Assembly: GCA_902620465.1 (NCBI GenBank)
Contig: CACNIF010000001.1
Span: 124,001-188,000 of the forward strand
Source: an uncultured Pelagibacteraceae bacterium
Lineage (GTDB): Bacteria > Pseudomonadota > Alphaproteobacteria > Pelagibacterales > Pelagibacteraceae
Length of the DNA stretch: 64,000 nucleotides
Direction of reading: 5' to 3'
Within the stretch, counting starts at the first letter, position 1; each line of letters opens with the position of its first letter. Below, one piece after another: positions 54,205 to 64,000 of this stretch. The position numbers were made by a program, and so were the translations under genes. Below the pieces are notes generated by a model. The model had not been told where the DNA came from, ran no database searches, and saw only the letters and a list, made by a program, of their open reading frames with translations.

Positions 54205-54226
54205 AAAAAATTCATATTATCTAAAA

Positions 54227-56182
54227 ATGAAATTTCCGATTCTGTTGCCGAACGTATTTAATCACCCGTTTACTTATGAGAGTGATATCAAATTAAAAGT
54301 TGGCGATTTTGTTGAAGTTCCTTTTGGTAAAACTAAAGTAACAGGTGTTGTATGGGATGAATTTGAAAAAAATAATTCAAAAAAATTTAAGATAAAAAGA
54401 GTTATTAATAAATTAGATATTCCAAGTTTAAAAAAGAACACGTTAGATTTTTTAAATTGGTTTTCAGAATACAACATTGTTCCAAAAGGTATGGCTCTAA
54501 AGCTTGTATTGACAGGTGGTAAAGAGCTTAAAGGTATTGATCAAAAATTTTATGATAGTTTAACATTTAATTGTCATGACAATCTTATTAAATTAACAAA
54601 TGATCAAAAAAAATCACTGGAGCAAATAAATAGTTCTAATAAGAGATTTAATGTACATGTTTTGCAGGGTACGACAGGATCTGGTAAAACATTTGTATAT
54701 TTTGAGGCTTTAAGAAATGTTTTGGTAAAGGGTTTTCAGGGTTTAATTCTTTTACCAGAAATTGGTTTGACCACTCAATTTGAAAAAAAATTCATAGAAT
54801 TTTTTAAGTTTAAACCTGCAATTTGGCATTCTGGTATTACAAAAAAAAATAAAAAGATTATATGGGAAGGTATCATTAGAGGAAAAATAAGTGTTGTAAT
54901 TGGGGCGAGATCATCTCTATTCCTGCCTTTTAAAAATTTAGGATTAATTATTGTTGATGAAGAACATGACCAATCATATAAACAAGATGAAGGAGTAATA
55001 TATAATGCTAGAGACATGGCTATCTCTAGGGCATTATTTGAAAAAGTTCCAATCAATTTAATAACATCTGTCCCCTCTTTGGAAACATTTGTAAATATAA
55101 AAAAAAAGAAGTACAAATTTTCAAGACTTGAGCAGAGGTATCAAAATGCTTCTTTGCCAAATTTTGAAATTATAAACTTAAATCATGTTAAATTGCAGAA
55201 GCAATCTTGGCTCTCAAAAGAGATAATTCAGAAAGTTAATTTTCACCTAGGAAAGAAAGATCAAGTTTTATTTTTTTTGAACAGAAGAGGTTTTTCACCA
55301 AATGCTTTATGTAAAAAATGTTTAAATAGTTTCTCATGTCCAAAATGTTCAATAAATTTAGTTTACCATAAGATTAAAAATAACTTATTGTGTCACTATT
55401 GTGGTTTTAAAACCTCTTTAATTAGAAACTGTTCTCAAGATGGAAATTGTGATTTTATATTTAGTGGACCGGGAGTAGAAAGAATTTCAGAGGAGGTCAA
55501 AAAAAACTTCCCACATAAAAAAATTGAAATTTTTTCAAGCGACACTATGAATAAAAAAAACTCAAAGGAAAAACTTGAAAAAATTATAAATAATGAAATT
55601 GAAATACTGATTGGAACACAATTAATTTCCAAAGGATTTCATTTTCCACATCTTAATTGTATAGTTGTTGTTGATATTGATTTATCATCCTATGGTCATG
55701 ATTTAAGAGGAGCAGAAAAAAACTTACAACTATATCATCAATTATCTGGAAGAGCGGGACGTACAGGACAACCCTCAACTGTTTATTTTCAGACTTATAG
55801 TCATAATTCAACAATGATTAATGACATCACCAATAAAAATCCAAACATTTTTTTAGAAAAAGAAGTAGAAATAAGAAAAAAAAACAGCTTACCTCCATTT
55901 CAAAGATTTATCTCTTTAATCTTATCAGGAGAAAATGAAAGTAAATTGGAGAAAGAAGCTACTAAATTCAAATTATTTTTAGAAAATAAAATAATTGGTA
56001 AAGTTTTAGGACCTGTAAATGCACCAATATTTAGATTAAAAGGTAAGTACAGAATTAGATTGTTAATTAGAGGACCTAAGAATTTAAAATTACAGAAAAC
56101 TTTGTCTACTTTAATAACAAAATATAAATTTTTACCAGGAATAAAACTTTCAGTTGATGTTGACCCAATAAGCTTCAATTAA
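54227..56182 (+). CDS. priA: Primosomal protein N' (replication restart helicase)
   Basis: Superfamily 2 helicase that reloads the replisome at stalled forks (651 residues, shorter than the roughly 730 of E. coli). The N-terminal 3' DNA-binding domain, Walker A GTTGSGKTFVYFEAL (near residue 147), DEEHDQSYKQDEGV and the SGRAGRTGQPSTVYFQT motif VI are clear. The zinc-binding insert CKKCLNSFSCPKCSI and LCHYCGFKTS is present. It now lies next to the right end of the integrated element; originally it likely followed lpdA directly. Confidence 0.95.
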   Translation: MKFPILLPNVFNHPFTYESDIKLKVGDFVEVPFGKTKVTGVVWDEFEKNNSKKFKIKRVINKLDIPSLKKNTLDFLNWFSEYNIVPKGMALKLVLTGGKELKGIDQKFYDSLTFNCHDNLIKLTNDQKKSLEQINSSNKRFNVHVLQGTTGSGKTFVYFEALRNVLVKGFQGLILLPEIGLTTQFEKKFIEFFKFKPAIWHSGITKKNKKIIWEGIIRGKISVVIGARSSLFLPFKNLGLIIVDEEHDQSYKQDEGVIYNARDMAISRALFEKVPINLITSVPSLETFVNIKKKKYKFSRLEQRYQNASLPNFEIINLNHVKLQKQSWLSKEIIQKVNFHLGKKDQVLFFLNRRGFSPNALCKKCLNSFSCPKCSINLVYHKIKNNLLCHYCGFKTSLIRNCSQDGNCDFIFSGPGVERISEEVKKNFPHKKIEIFSSDTMNKKNSKEKLEKIINNEIEILIGTQLISKGFHFPHLNCIVVVDIDLSSYGHDLRGAEKNLQLYHQLSGRAGRTGQPSTVYFQTYSHNSTMINDITNKNPNIFLEKEVEIRKKNSLPPFQRFISLILSGENESKLEKEATKFKLFLENKIIGKVLGPVNAPIFRLKGKYRIRLLIRGPKNLKLQKTLSTLITKYKFLPGIKLSVDVDPISFN

Positions 56183-56202
56183 TGCCTAAAAAAAACATTT
56201 TT

Positions 56203-56231
56203 TTGTCAACGTGTTACTTGAAGAGTATTAT
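56203..56231 (+). promoter_or_regulatory. Promoter for the atp operon
   Basis: TTGTCA (56203-56208) and TATTAT (56226-56231) are spaced by 17 bp, close to the sigma70 consensus, about 60 bp before atpH. This is the best promoter match I saw in the window and fits a highly expressed operon. Confidence 0.65.
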
Positions 56232-56291
56232 GGCATATGTTAATTAAATCCTGATTTTTTAAATTATTCACGTACATTAAAAGGTAATAAA

Positions 56292-56849
56292 TTGAGCAAA
56301 AATATAGGTTTTTCTAGCACTTCAGCTAACAGATATTCTCTAGCTTTGTACGAATTAGCAAAGGAAGCAAATGTGCTTCCTCAAATAGAGATAAATGTAC
56401 TATTAATAATTAATTTAATTGAAAAAAGTAACGATTTTAAAAACTTAATCAAAGACCCTACAGTAAATCAGAACGATTTAAGTAATGTAATTGATAAAAT
56501 TTTTGATTATTTAAAAATTGAAAATTTACTAAAAAATTTCACAAATTTTTTAGTAATAAAAAGGCGATTTTTCTTTGTGGAGCAAATATTGAATAATTTT
56601 ATTGAGATTTGCTCAGAAAAAAGAGGTGAGTTAAAGACGGAGATTAAATCAGCAAAAAATCTATCAAAAGACGAAATTAATAAGATCAAAGATGAATTAT
56701 CAAAACATTTCACTTCAAAAATAAAACTAAATTATAAATATGATGAAAGTTTAATTGGAGGACTGATAGTGCAAGTAGGCAGTATGATGATTGATACTTC
56801 TATTAAAAATAAATTACAGCAAATAGAAAATAAAATGATAAAGGTATAA
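56292..56849 (+). CDS. atpH: ATP synthase delta subunit
   Basis: Peripheral stalk subunit linking F1 to the b subunits (185 residues). It starts with TTG, giving [20 protein letters not shown], the usual N-terminal pattern for this subunit. The C-terminal [21 protein letters not shown] motif is the signature of OSCP/delta. It is the first gene of atpHAGDC; the F0 genes are elsewhere, as in other alphaproteobacteria. Confidence 0.93.
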   Translation: MSKNIGFSSTSANRYSLALYELAKEANVLPQIEINVLLIINLIEKSNDFKNLIKDPTVNQNDLSNVIDKIFDYLKIENLLKNFTNFLVIKRRFFFVEQILNNFIEICSEKRGELKTEIKSAKNLSKDEINKIKDELSKHFTSKIKLNYKYDESLIGGLIVQVGSMMIDTSIKNKLQQIENKMIKV

Positions 56850-56850
56850 A

Positions 56851-58386
56851 ATGGAAATAAATCCCTCAGAAGTAACAAAAATATTAAAAGAACAAATTAA
56901 AAACTTTGGAGAAAAAGCGGAGGTATCTGAAGTAGGCCAAGTTTTGTCAGTCGGAGATGGTATAGCTAGAATTTATGGACTTGACAATGTTCAAGCTGGA
57001 GAAATGGTTGAGTTTACCGATGGTTCAAAAGGTATGGCTCTTAATTTAGAGAGCGAAAATGTTGGAGTTGTTATTTTTGGTGATGATAGAAATATTAAAG
57101 AAGGAGATATAGTAAAGAGAACCGGAAGCATCGTTGATACTCCAGTCGGAAAAGAATTACTGGGACGAGTGGTAGATGGTTTAGGTAATCCTATTGATGG
57201 AAAGGGTGCTTTAGATAAAGGTGTTAAGAAAAGTAGGGTAGAGGTAAAAGCACCAGGCATAATACCTCGTCAATCTGTTAGCGAACCGATGCAAACAGGT
57301 TTAAAATCTATCGATAGTTTAGTGCCAATTGGAAGAGGACAAAGAGAATTAATTATTGGAGATAGACAAACAGGTAAAACAGCAGTTGCTGTTGATGCAA
57401 TCATCAATCAAAAAAAAATTAATGAGTCAGGGGATGAAAAACAAAAGTTATATTGTATTTATGTAGCTGTTGGTCAAAAAAGATCGACTGTAAGACAAAT
57501 TCAAAAAACATTAGAAGAGGCTGGCGCAATGGAATATACTACTATTGTTGCTGCCACGGCATCAGACTCAGCTCCTTTGCAATTTTTAGCACCGTACACT
57601 GGTTGTGCTATGGGAGAGTATTTCAGAGACAATGGAATGCATGCACTAATAATTTATGATGATCTTTCAAAGCAAGCTGTTGCTTATAGACAAATGTCTT
57701 TAATTTTAAGAAGACCGCCAGGACGGGAGGCATATCCTGGGGATGTATTTTACCTTCATAGCAGATTACTTGAAAGAGCAGCAAAACTAAGTGATGAACA
57801 TGGTGGCGGTTCTTTAACAGCATTACCAATTATAGAAACACAAGGTGGAGATGTTTCTGCCTACATACCCACAAATGTGATTTCAATTACAGATGGACAA
57901 ATCTTTCTAGAAACTGAACTTTTTAATCAAGGTATAAGACCAGCTATAAACGTAGGGCTTTCAGTTTCAAGAGTTGGATCTGCAGCACAAACAAAGGCCA
58001 TGAAAAAAGTTTCTGGTTCAATGAAATTAGAATTGGCACAATACAGAGAAATGGCAGCTTTTGCACAATTTGGCTCTGACTTAGATGCATCAACTCAACA
58101 ACTACTTAATAGAGGATCAAAGCTCACAGAGTTGCTTAAACAAAAACAATATTCTCCGATGACTGTGGCTGAGCAAGTAATTTCAGTTTTTTGTGGTGTT
58201 AAAGGTTATCTAGATGACATAGAGCTAAAAGAAATTGCAAATTTTGAAAATAAAATAATTGAAAAATGTAAATCTGAAAAACCAGAAATCATAGAGTCTA
58301 TTTTAAGTTCAGGTAAGCTTGAGGACGACTCTGAACAAAAATTAGTAGAAGTAATAAAACAGTTAAAACAAACATTTAATTCATAA
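56851..58386 (+). CDS. atpA: ATP synthase alpha subunit
   Basis: Non-catalytic nucleotide-binding subunit of F1 (511 residues). The P-loop [15 protein letters not shown], the [19 protein letters not shown] segment and the [17 protein letters not shown] signature are conserved. It starts one base after atpH. Confidence 0.97.
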   Translation: MEINPSEVTKILKEQIKNFGEKAEVSEVGQVLSVGDGIARIYGLDNVQAGEMVEFTDGSKGMALNLESENVGVVIFGDDRNIKEGDIVKRTGSIVDTPVGKELLGRVVDGLGNPIDGKGALDKGVKKSRVEVKAPGIIPRQSVSEPMQTGLKSIDSLVPIGRGQRELIIGDRQTGKTAVAVDAIINQKKINESGDEKQKLYCIYVAVGQKRSTVRQIQKTLEEAGAMEYTTIVAATASDSAPLQFLAPYTGCAMGEYFRDNGMHALIIYDDLSKQAVAYRQMSLILRRPPGREAYPGDVFYLHSRLLERAAKLSDEHGGGSLTALPIIETQGGDVSAYIPTNVISITDGQIFLETELFNQGIRPAINVGLSVSRVGSAAQTKAMKKVSGSMKLELAQYREMAAFAQFGSDLDASTQQLLNRGSKLTELLKQKQYSPMTVAEQVISVFCGVKGYLDDIELKEIANFENKIIEKCKSEKPEIIESILSSGKLEDDSEQKLVEVIKQLKQTFNS

Positions 58387-58393
58387 AATATTT

Positions 58394-60686
<2,293 letters not shown>

Positions 60687-60687
<1 letters not shown>

Positions 60688-61079
60688 TGAGCGAAGAATT
60701 TAAACTTGAAGTAGTCAACCCAGAAAAATCTTTTCTTTCAAAAGATGATGTCACTGAAGTGGTAGCCCCAGCATTTGAGGGAGAGATAGGAATACTTAAG
60801 GATCATATATCTATAATTTCTTTTTTAAAACCTGGCATAATCAAAATTTATTCAAAATTAGGTGAAGAAAAATATTATGTTGAAGACGGAATAATTGAAT
60901 TCAAGAATAACAATCTATCAATTCTTACTAGCTCAATTTTCAACATTAAAGATATGGAAAAAAGCAAAGTAGATGAAATGTTGAGAGTTGCTGAGAAAGA
61001 GACAGCTAAGGACAACATAAGCGATCAAGCAAAATACTTAATTGATCAGAAAATTGAAGTTTTAAGAACTATTAATTAA
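60687..61079 (+). CDS. atpC: ATP synthase epsilon subunit
   Basis: Rotor subunit and inhibitor of F1 (130 residues). The N-terminal beta sandwich (FKLEVVNPEKSFLSKDDVTE, VAPAFEGEIGILKDHISIIS) is typical; the C-terminal part is a helical stretch ending in KIEVLRTIN. It ends the operon and its 3' end overlaps the convergent rppH by 8 bp. Confidence 0.93.
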
Positions 61080-61557
61080 TAATTTTTTCTAATTTTTTTT
61101 GAAGTATCTTGTAAACATTAAGTTTGAAACTTACAACTATATCTGTAATAGAATTTAGTTCTATCCATTTCCATTCAAAAAATTCTGGTTTGCTTGTGTT
61201 AATATTTATTTCATTATCACTACCAAGATATCTCATTAAAAACCATTTTTGTTTCTGCCCTTTAAATTTACCTTTCCAAATTTTACCTAGAAGATGGTTT
61301 GGTAGTTCATAAGTGGTTATTTCATCTATTTCAGTTATTAACTCGACGTTTTTAATACTAGTTTCTTCTTCTAATTCTCTGTAGGCAGCAGATAAAAAAT
61401 CTTCACCTTCATCAACACCTCCTTGTGGCATTTGCCAAAAACCTTTTGGGTTGTCAATTCTTTTTGCTACAAAAATTTTATTTTCTTTATTTAAGACAAT
61501 TATCCCAACACCTACTCTGTAAGGTAGATTTTTGTATTTTTCCTGAATTTCAACCAT
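61072..61557 (-). CDS. rppH: RNA pyrophosphohydrolase (Nudix)
   Basis: Nudix hydrolase of the RppH/NudH type (161 residues), which removes pyrophosphate from mRNA 5' ends and starts decay. The Nudix box runs from GGVDEGED to RELEEETS near residues 45-64, preceded by the RppH-type YRVGVGIIVLNKENKIFVA and GFWQMPQGG. It overlaps ctpA by 8 bp. Confidence 0.9.
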   Translation of the reverse strand: MVEIQEKYKNLPYRVGVGIIVLNKENKIFVAKRIDNPKGFWQMPQGGVDEGEDFLSAAYRELEEETSIKNVELITEIDEITTYELPNHLLGKIWKGKFKGQKQKWFLMRYLGSDNEININTSKPEFFEWKWIELNSITDIVVSFKLNVYKILQKKLEKIIN

Positions 61558-62695
61558 TAAGTAATTTGATCGCGTAATTCAATTGATTGTCGGTTTCAGT
61601 TCTAATTTTAAACTCATCACTTTCTTCATCGATTTCAATGTCTGGTGACACGCCTACTTCAGAAATAGATTTTCCTGAAGGCAAATAATACTTAGCTACA
61701 GTTAATCTTATAGCCCCTTTATTTTTTAAAGGAATAATAGATTGAACAGATCCTTTCCCATAACTATTTTCACCAATCAAAATTGCTCTTTTATGATCTT
61801 TTAAAGCTCCAGCTACAATTTCAGAAGCAGAGGCAGAGCCATAATTTATTAAAACAAGAATAGTTTTTCCTTTAGTAAGATCTCCTTTTTTTGCAAACCA
61901 TTTTCGATTTTCTGATTGTTGTCTACTTTTTGTAGATACAATCTCACCATTATCCAAAAAGAAATCAGAAATTTTTATAGCTTGTGATAATAATCCACCT
62001 GGATTATTTCTTAAGTCTAAAATGTAAGACTTTAAATTTTTATTTTTTTCAAATTTATTAATTTCTTTTTTTATTTGTCCAGCACTATTTTCATTAAAGG
62101 AAGTTAATCGTATATACCCAATATTTTTTTCTAGTAATTCTGCTTTGACCGATTTGATTTGAATTATTTCTCTTGTGACATTAAAAGTTAAAGCTTTTTT
62201 CTCTCCTCGTCTTCTTATTGTTAATTCAATTGAGGAACCTACGGGCCCTCTCATTAACTCGACTGCCTCACTCAAAGATTTACCTTGTACTTGGGTATCA
62301 TTAATTTTAACGATATAATCTCCAGCTTTTATTCCTGCTTTGGATGCAGGTGTATCATCTATTGGAGAAATAACTTTTACAACTCCTGACTCCATTGTAA
62401 CTTCAATACCAAGCCCCCCAAATTCACCACTTGTCTCAGTTTGCATTTCGTTAAAAATTTCTGGAGACATGTAGCCTGAATATGGATCTAAAGATTGAAG
62501 CAAACCGTTAATAGCAGAGTCCATACTGTCTGATTGATTAATTTCATCAACGTATTCCTTATTAATTTTTTCTAAAACCTCGCCGAAAACATCTATTTTT
62601 TCGTATATTTCGTTTTCAGAAGAAATTACTTTTTGATCAAATAAAAATAAAATAAAAATAAAAGTTAAAAAGTTTAGTATAGTTTTTTTTTTCAT
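61550..62695 (-). CDS. ctpA: C-terminal processing peptidase (S41 family)
   Basis: Exported PDZ protease (381 residues) that trims the C-termini of periplasmic proteins. A signal peptide (residues 1-25) precedes the PDZ domain (GGLGIEVTMESGVVKVISPI), and the Ser-Lys dyad is in GSASASEIVAGALKDH and SYGKGSVQSI. It lies between rsfS and rppH with overlaps on both sides. Confidence 0.93.
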   Translation of the reverse strand: MKKKTILNFLTFIFILFLFDQKVISSENEIYEKIDVFGEVLEKINKEYVDEINQSDSMDSAINGLLQSLDPYSGYMSPEIFNEMQTETSGEFGGLGIEVTMESGVVKVISPIDDTPASKAGIKAGDYIVKINDTQVQGKSLSEAVELMRGPVGSSIELTIRRRGEKKALTFNVTREIIQIKSVKAELLEKNIGYIRLTSFNENSAGQIKKEINKFEKNKNLKSYILDLRNNPGGLLSQAIKISDFFLDNGEIVSTKSRQQSENRKWFAKKGDLTKGKTILVLINYGSASASEIVAGALKDHKRAILIGENSYGKGSVQSIIPLKNKGAIRLTVAKYYLPSGKSISEVGVSPDIEIDEESDEFKIRTETDNQLNYAIKLLNG

Positions 62696-63042
62696 ATAAT
62701 TAATTTTTCTTTGGGTATCAATTCAGACCACATCTTTTCAAGTTCATAAAAATTTCTTTTTTCTGGGTGAAAAATATGCACTATAAGATCAATACCATCT
62801 ACTAGTTTCCATTCATTACTATCTTTACCTTCAATTTTAGAGTCTTTTATTCCACTATCTTTAAGTTTTTTTAAAACTTGCTCAGACAAAGCTTGAATAT
62901 GTCTAGATGAAGTCCCACTTGCTATAATCATATAATCAGCCATAGAACTTTTATCTTTTAAGTCTATACTTACAATGTCTTGAGCTTTATTTATGTCGAG
63001 AGTTTCAATGATAATTTTTTTTAAGCTTAAGATTTTATCCAT
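62692..63042 (-). CDS. rsfS: Ribosomal silencing factor RsfS
   Basis: Short Iojap/DUF143 protein (116 residues) that binds L14 and blocks subunit joining when nutrients are scarce. The segments DIVSIDLKDKSSMADYMIIA, SGTSSRHIQALSEQ and DGIDLIVHIFHPEKRNFYEL are signatures of the family. It lies between nadD and ctpA as in many alphaproteobacteria. Confidence 0.94.
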   Translation of the reverse strand: MDKILSLKKIIIETLDINKAQDIVSIDLKDKSSMADYMIIASGTSSRHIQALSEQVLKKLKDSGIKDSKIEGKDSNEWKLVDGIDLIVHIFHPEKRNFYELEKMWSELIPKEKLII

Positions 63043-63059
63043 TAATTATATTAACCTTA

Positions 63060-63578
63060 TCAAATTTTCCTCAATTGAGAAGATGAAATATTAACTTTAT
63101 TAAATTCGATGAACTTTAAATTTTTTCCATTTAATCTTTTATATGAGACTGAATTTAACGATTTTTTTTTATAGCCATGACGGTCAAAAACAATAATTTT
63201 ACATTTTTTTGAAATAGCTTTCCACTTATACCACTTGTGAAAATTAATAAGATTATCTGCCCCCATTAGAAAATAAATTTCAGCTTTGGTAGTTCTTTTT
63301 AGAAAATTTATTAAGTCAATAGTTTTATTAGATCTTATTATCTTTTCATAAAATTTTATTTTTATAAAATTATTTAACTTTATGACTTTTTTACAGCTAT
63401 AAATTCTTTCAGAAATACTTGTATTATTTTTTTTCTTTAAAGGATTTTTTAAAGTAATTGCCCAAATTATTTTTTTTAATTTGTATTCTTTTACAGCTTT
63501 TTTTGATATTGCTAAATGACCAATATGAGCAGGGTCAAACGACCCACCAAGAACACCAATTTTATTTTTAAATCTCAA
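63060..63578 (-). CDS. nadD: Nicotinate-nucleotide adenylyltransferase
   Basis: Nucleotidyltransferase that makes nicotinate adenine dinucleotide in NAD synthesis (172 residues, somewhat short). The HxGH-type motif GVLGGSFDPAHIGHLAIS, IYFLMGADNLINFHKWYKWK and the C-terminal ISSSQLRK motif (SSTxxR-like) are present. It lies one base from proA. Confidence 0.92.
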   Translation of the reverse strand: MRFKNKIGVLGGSFDPAHIGHLAISKKAVKEYKLKKIIWAITLKNPLKKKNNTSISERIYSCKKVIKLNNFIKIKFYEKIIRSNKTIDLINFLKRTTKAEIYFLMGADNLINFHKWYKWKAISKKCKIIVFDRHGYKKKSLNSVSYKRLNGKNLKFIEFNKVNISSSQLRKI

Positions 63579-63579
63579 A

Positions 63580-64000
63580 TTATTTCCTTATTCTCCCATT
63601 ACTTGATATTTGATACTTATAAGACACCAGTTGATTAAGTCCAATAGGGCCTCTTGGAGGAAGCTTATTAGTTGAAATACCAACTTCGCCACCAAAACCA
63701 AATTCTCCACCATCTGCAAATTGAGTCGATGTATTATGCATGGCAATTGAGCTTTTAACCTCATTCAAAAATTTTTTTGCTGACTTCTTATTCATGGTGA
63801 TAATCGAGTCAGTGTGCATTGTCCCATATTTATTAATATGATTGATTGCATCATTTATATCTCTGACACATTTTACAGAAACTGTAGCTGACAAATATTC
63901 TTTTGACCAATCTTTATTAGTAGCTCTAATAATTTTCCCTTTATAATTTTTTTTGATTCTGTTATCCCCAATAATTTTGCATCCATGATCTTCTAAGTGT
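63580..64000 (-). CDS. proA: Glutamate-5-semialdehyde dehydrogenase (partial)
   Basis: The 3' part of proA; the reading frame stays open to the window edge, so the start lies beyond 64000. The visible part carries the typical C-terminal segments WSKEYLSATVSVKCV, INKYGTMHTDSII, NTSTQFADGGEFGFGGEVGI and STNKLPPRGPIGLNQL. It makes glutamate semialdehyde for proline synthesis. An internal TTG near 63894 is not the real start because the frame continues upstream with family-typical residues. Confidence 0.92.
   Translation of the reverse strand, partial: HLEDHGCKIIGDNRIKKNYKGKIIRATNKDWSKEYLSATVSVKCVRDINDAINHINKYGTMHTDSIITMNKKSAKKFLNEVKSSIAMHNTSTQFADGGEFGFGGEVGISTNKLPPRGPIGLNQLVSYKYQISSNGRIRK

Larger units (their letters stand above)
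53645..54226. other. Non-coding right end of the element
   Basis: No convincing gene lies between the zinc-ribbon gene and priA. The stretch holds a 32-bp-spaced imperfect tandem repeat, a compact hairpin with tandem G-A steps, a short stem (GACTC 53937-53941 with GAGTC near 53955), the right-arm integrase repeats and the attR core. No clear promoter for priA was found. Confidence 0.6.

Overview
The window is a piece of a streamlined, AT-rich alphaproteobacterial chromosome of the SAR11 type (Candidatus Pelagibacter). The grounds are very short or overlapping gene junctions, strong A/T codon bias, an intact DMSP demethylase (dmdA) with dmdB and dmdC beside it, and a condensed TCA block. Assignment to SAR11 is inference from content; no rRNA or tRNA gene was seen in the window.

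Layout. 1-5.3 kb: hspQ, then the cytochrome c maturation run ccmC-D-E-F-G-H and a PagL-like outer membrane lipid A deacylase. 5.3-15.8 kb: a 2-hydroxyacid/2-oxoacid locus with two tandem FMN hydroxyacid dehydrogenases, a class I aminotransferase, a GlcD-type FAD dehydrogenase, a D-2-hydroxyacid dehydrogenase, a DctPQM TRAP transporter and an amidase. 15.8-18.3 kb: a 58-residue two-helix membrane protein, a DMT exporter, an alpha/beta hydrolase and an unknown exported protein. 18.3-20.0 kb (minus strand): ftsY and dapF, divergent from a structured leader and ffh-rpsP-trmD-rplS. 23.3-26.4 kb: leuCDB. 26.4-30.9 kb: dmdC-dmdB-dmdA, giving DMSP to methylmercaptopropionate to its CoA thioester to the enoyl-CoA. 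30.9-45.4 kb: asd, sdhCDAB, mmsA, mdh, sucCDAB, lpdA, a nearly continuous TCA operon.

45.38-54.20 kb holds the most unusual feature: an 8.8 kb integrated element inserted exactly at the 3' end of lpdA, bounded by a 13-bp direct repeat that contains the lpdA stop codon. It carries a tyrosine recombinase flanked by helically phased arm-type repeats at both ends, an excisionase-like small protein, a family A DNA polymerase with a 3'-5' exonuclease domain, a winged-helix protein, a terminase small subunit homologue and several unknown small proteins. It has no large terminase, portal, capsid or tail gene. This is the gene logic of a phage satellite (PICI-like or VEIME/tycheposon-like), and I propose it as a candidate satellite of pelagiphages. 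Its non-coding right end carries a compact hairpin with stacked tandem G-A steps, a long inverted repeat and several direct repeats.

54.2-61.1 kb: priA, which would lie only about 22 bp after lpdA without the element, then atpHAGDC behind a near-consensus promoter. 61.1-64.0 kb (minus strand): rppH, ctpA, rsfS, nadD and the 3' part of proA, cut by the window edge.
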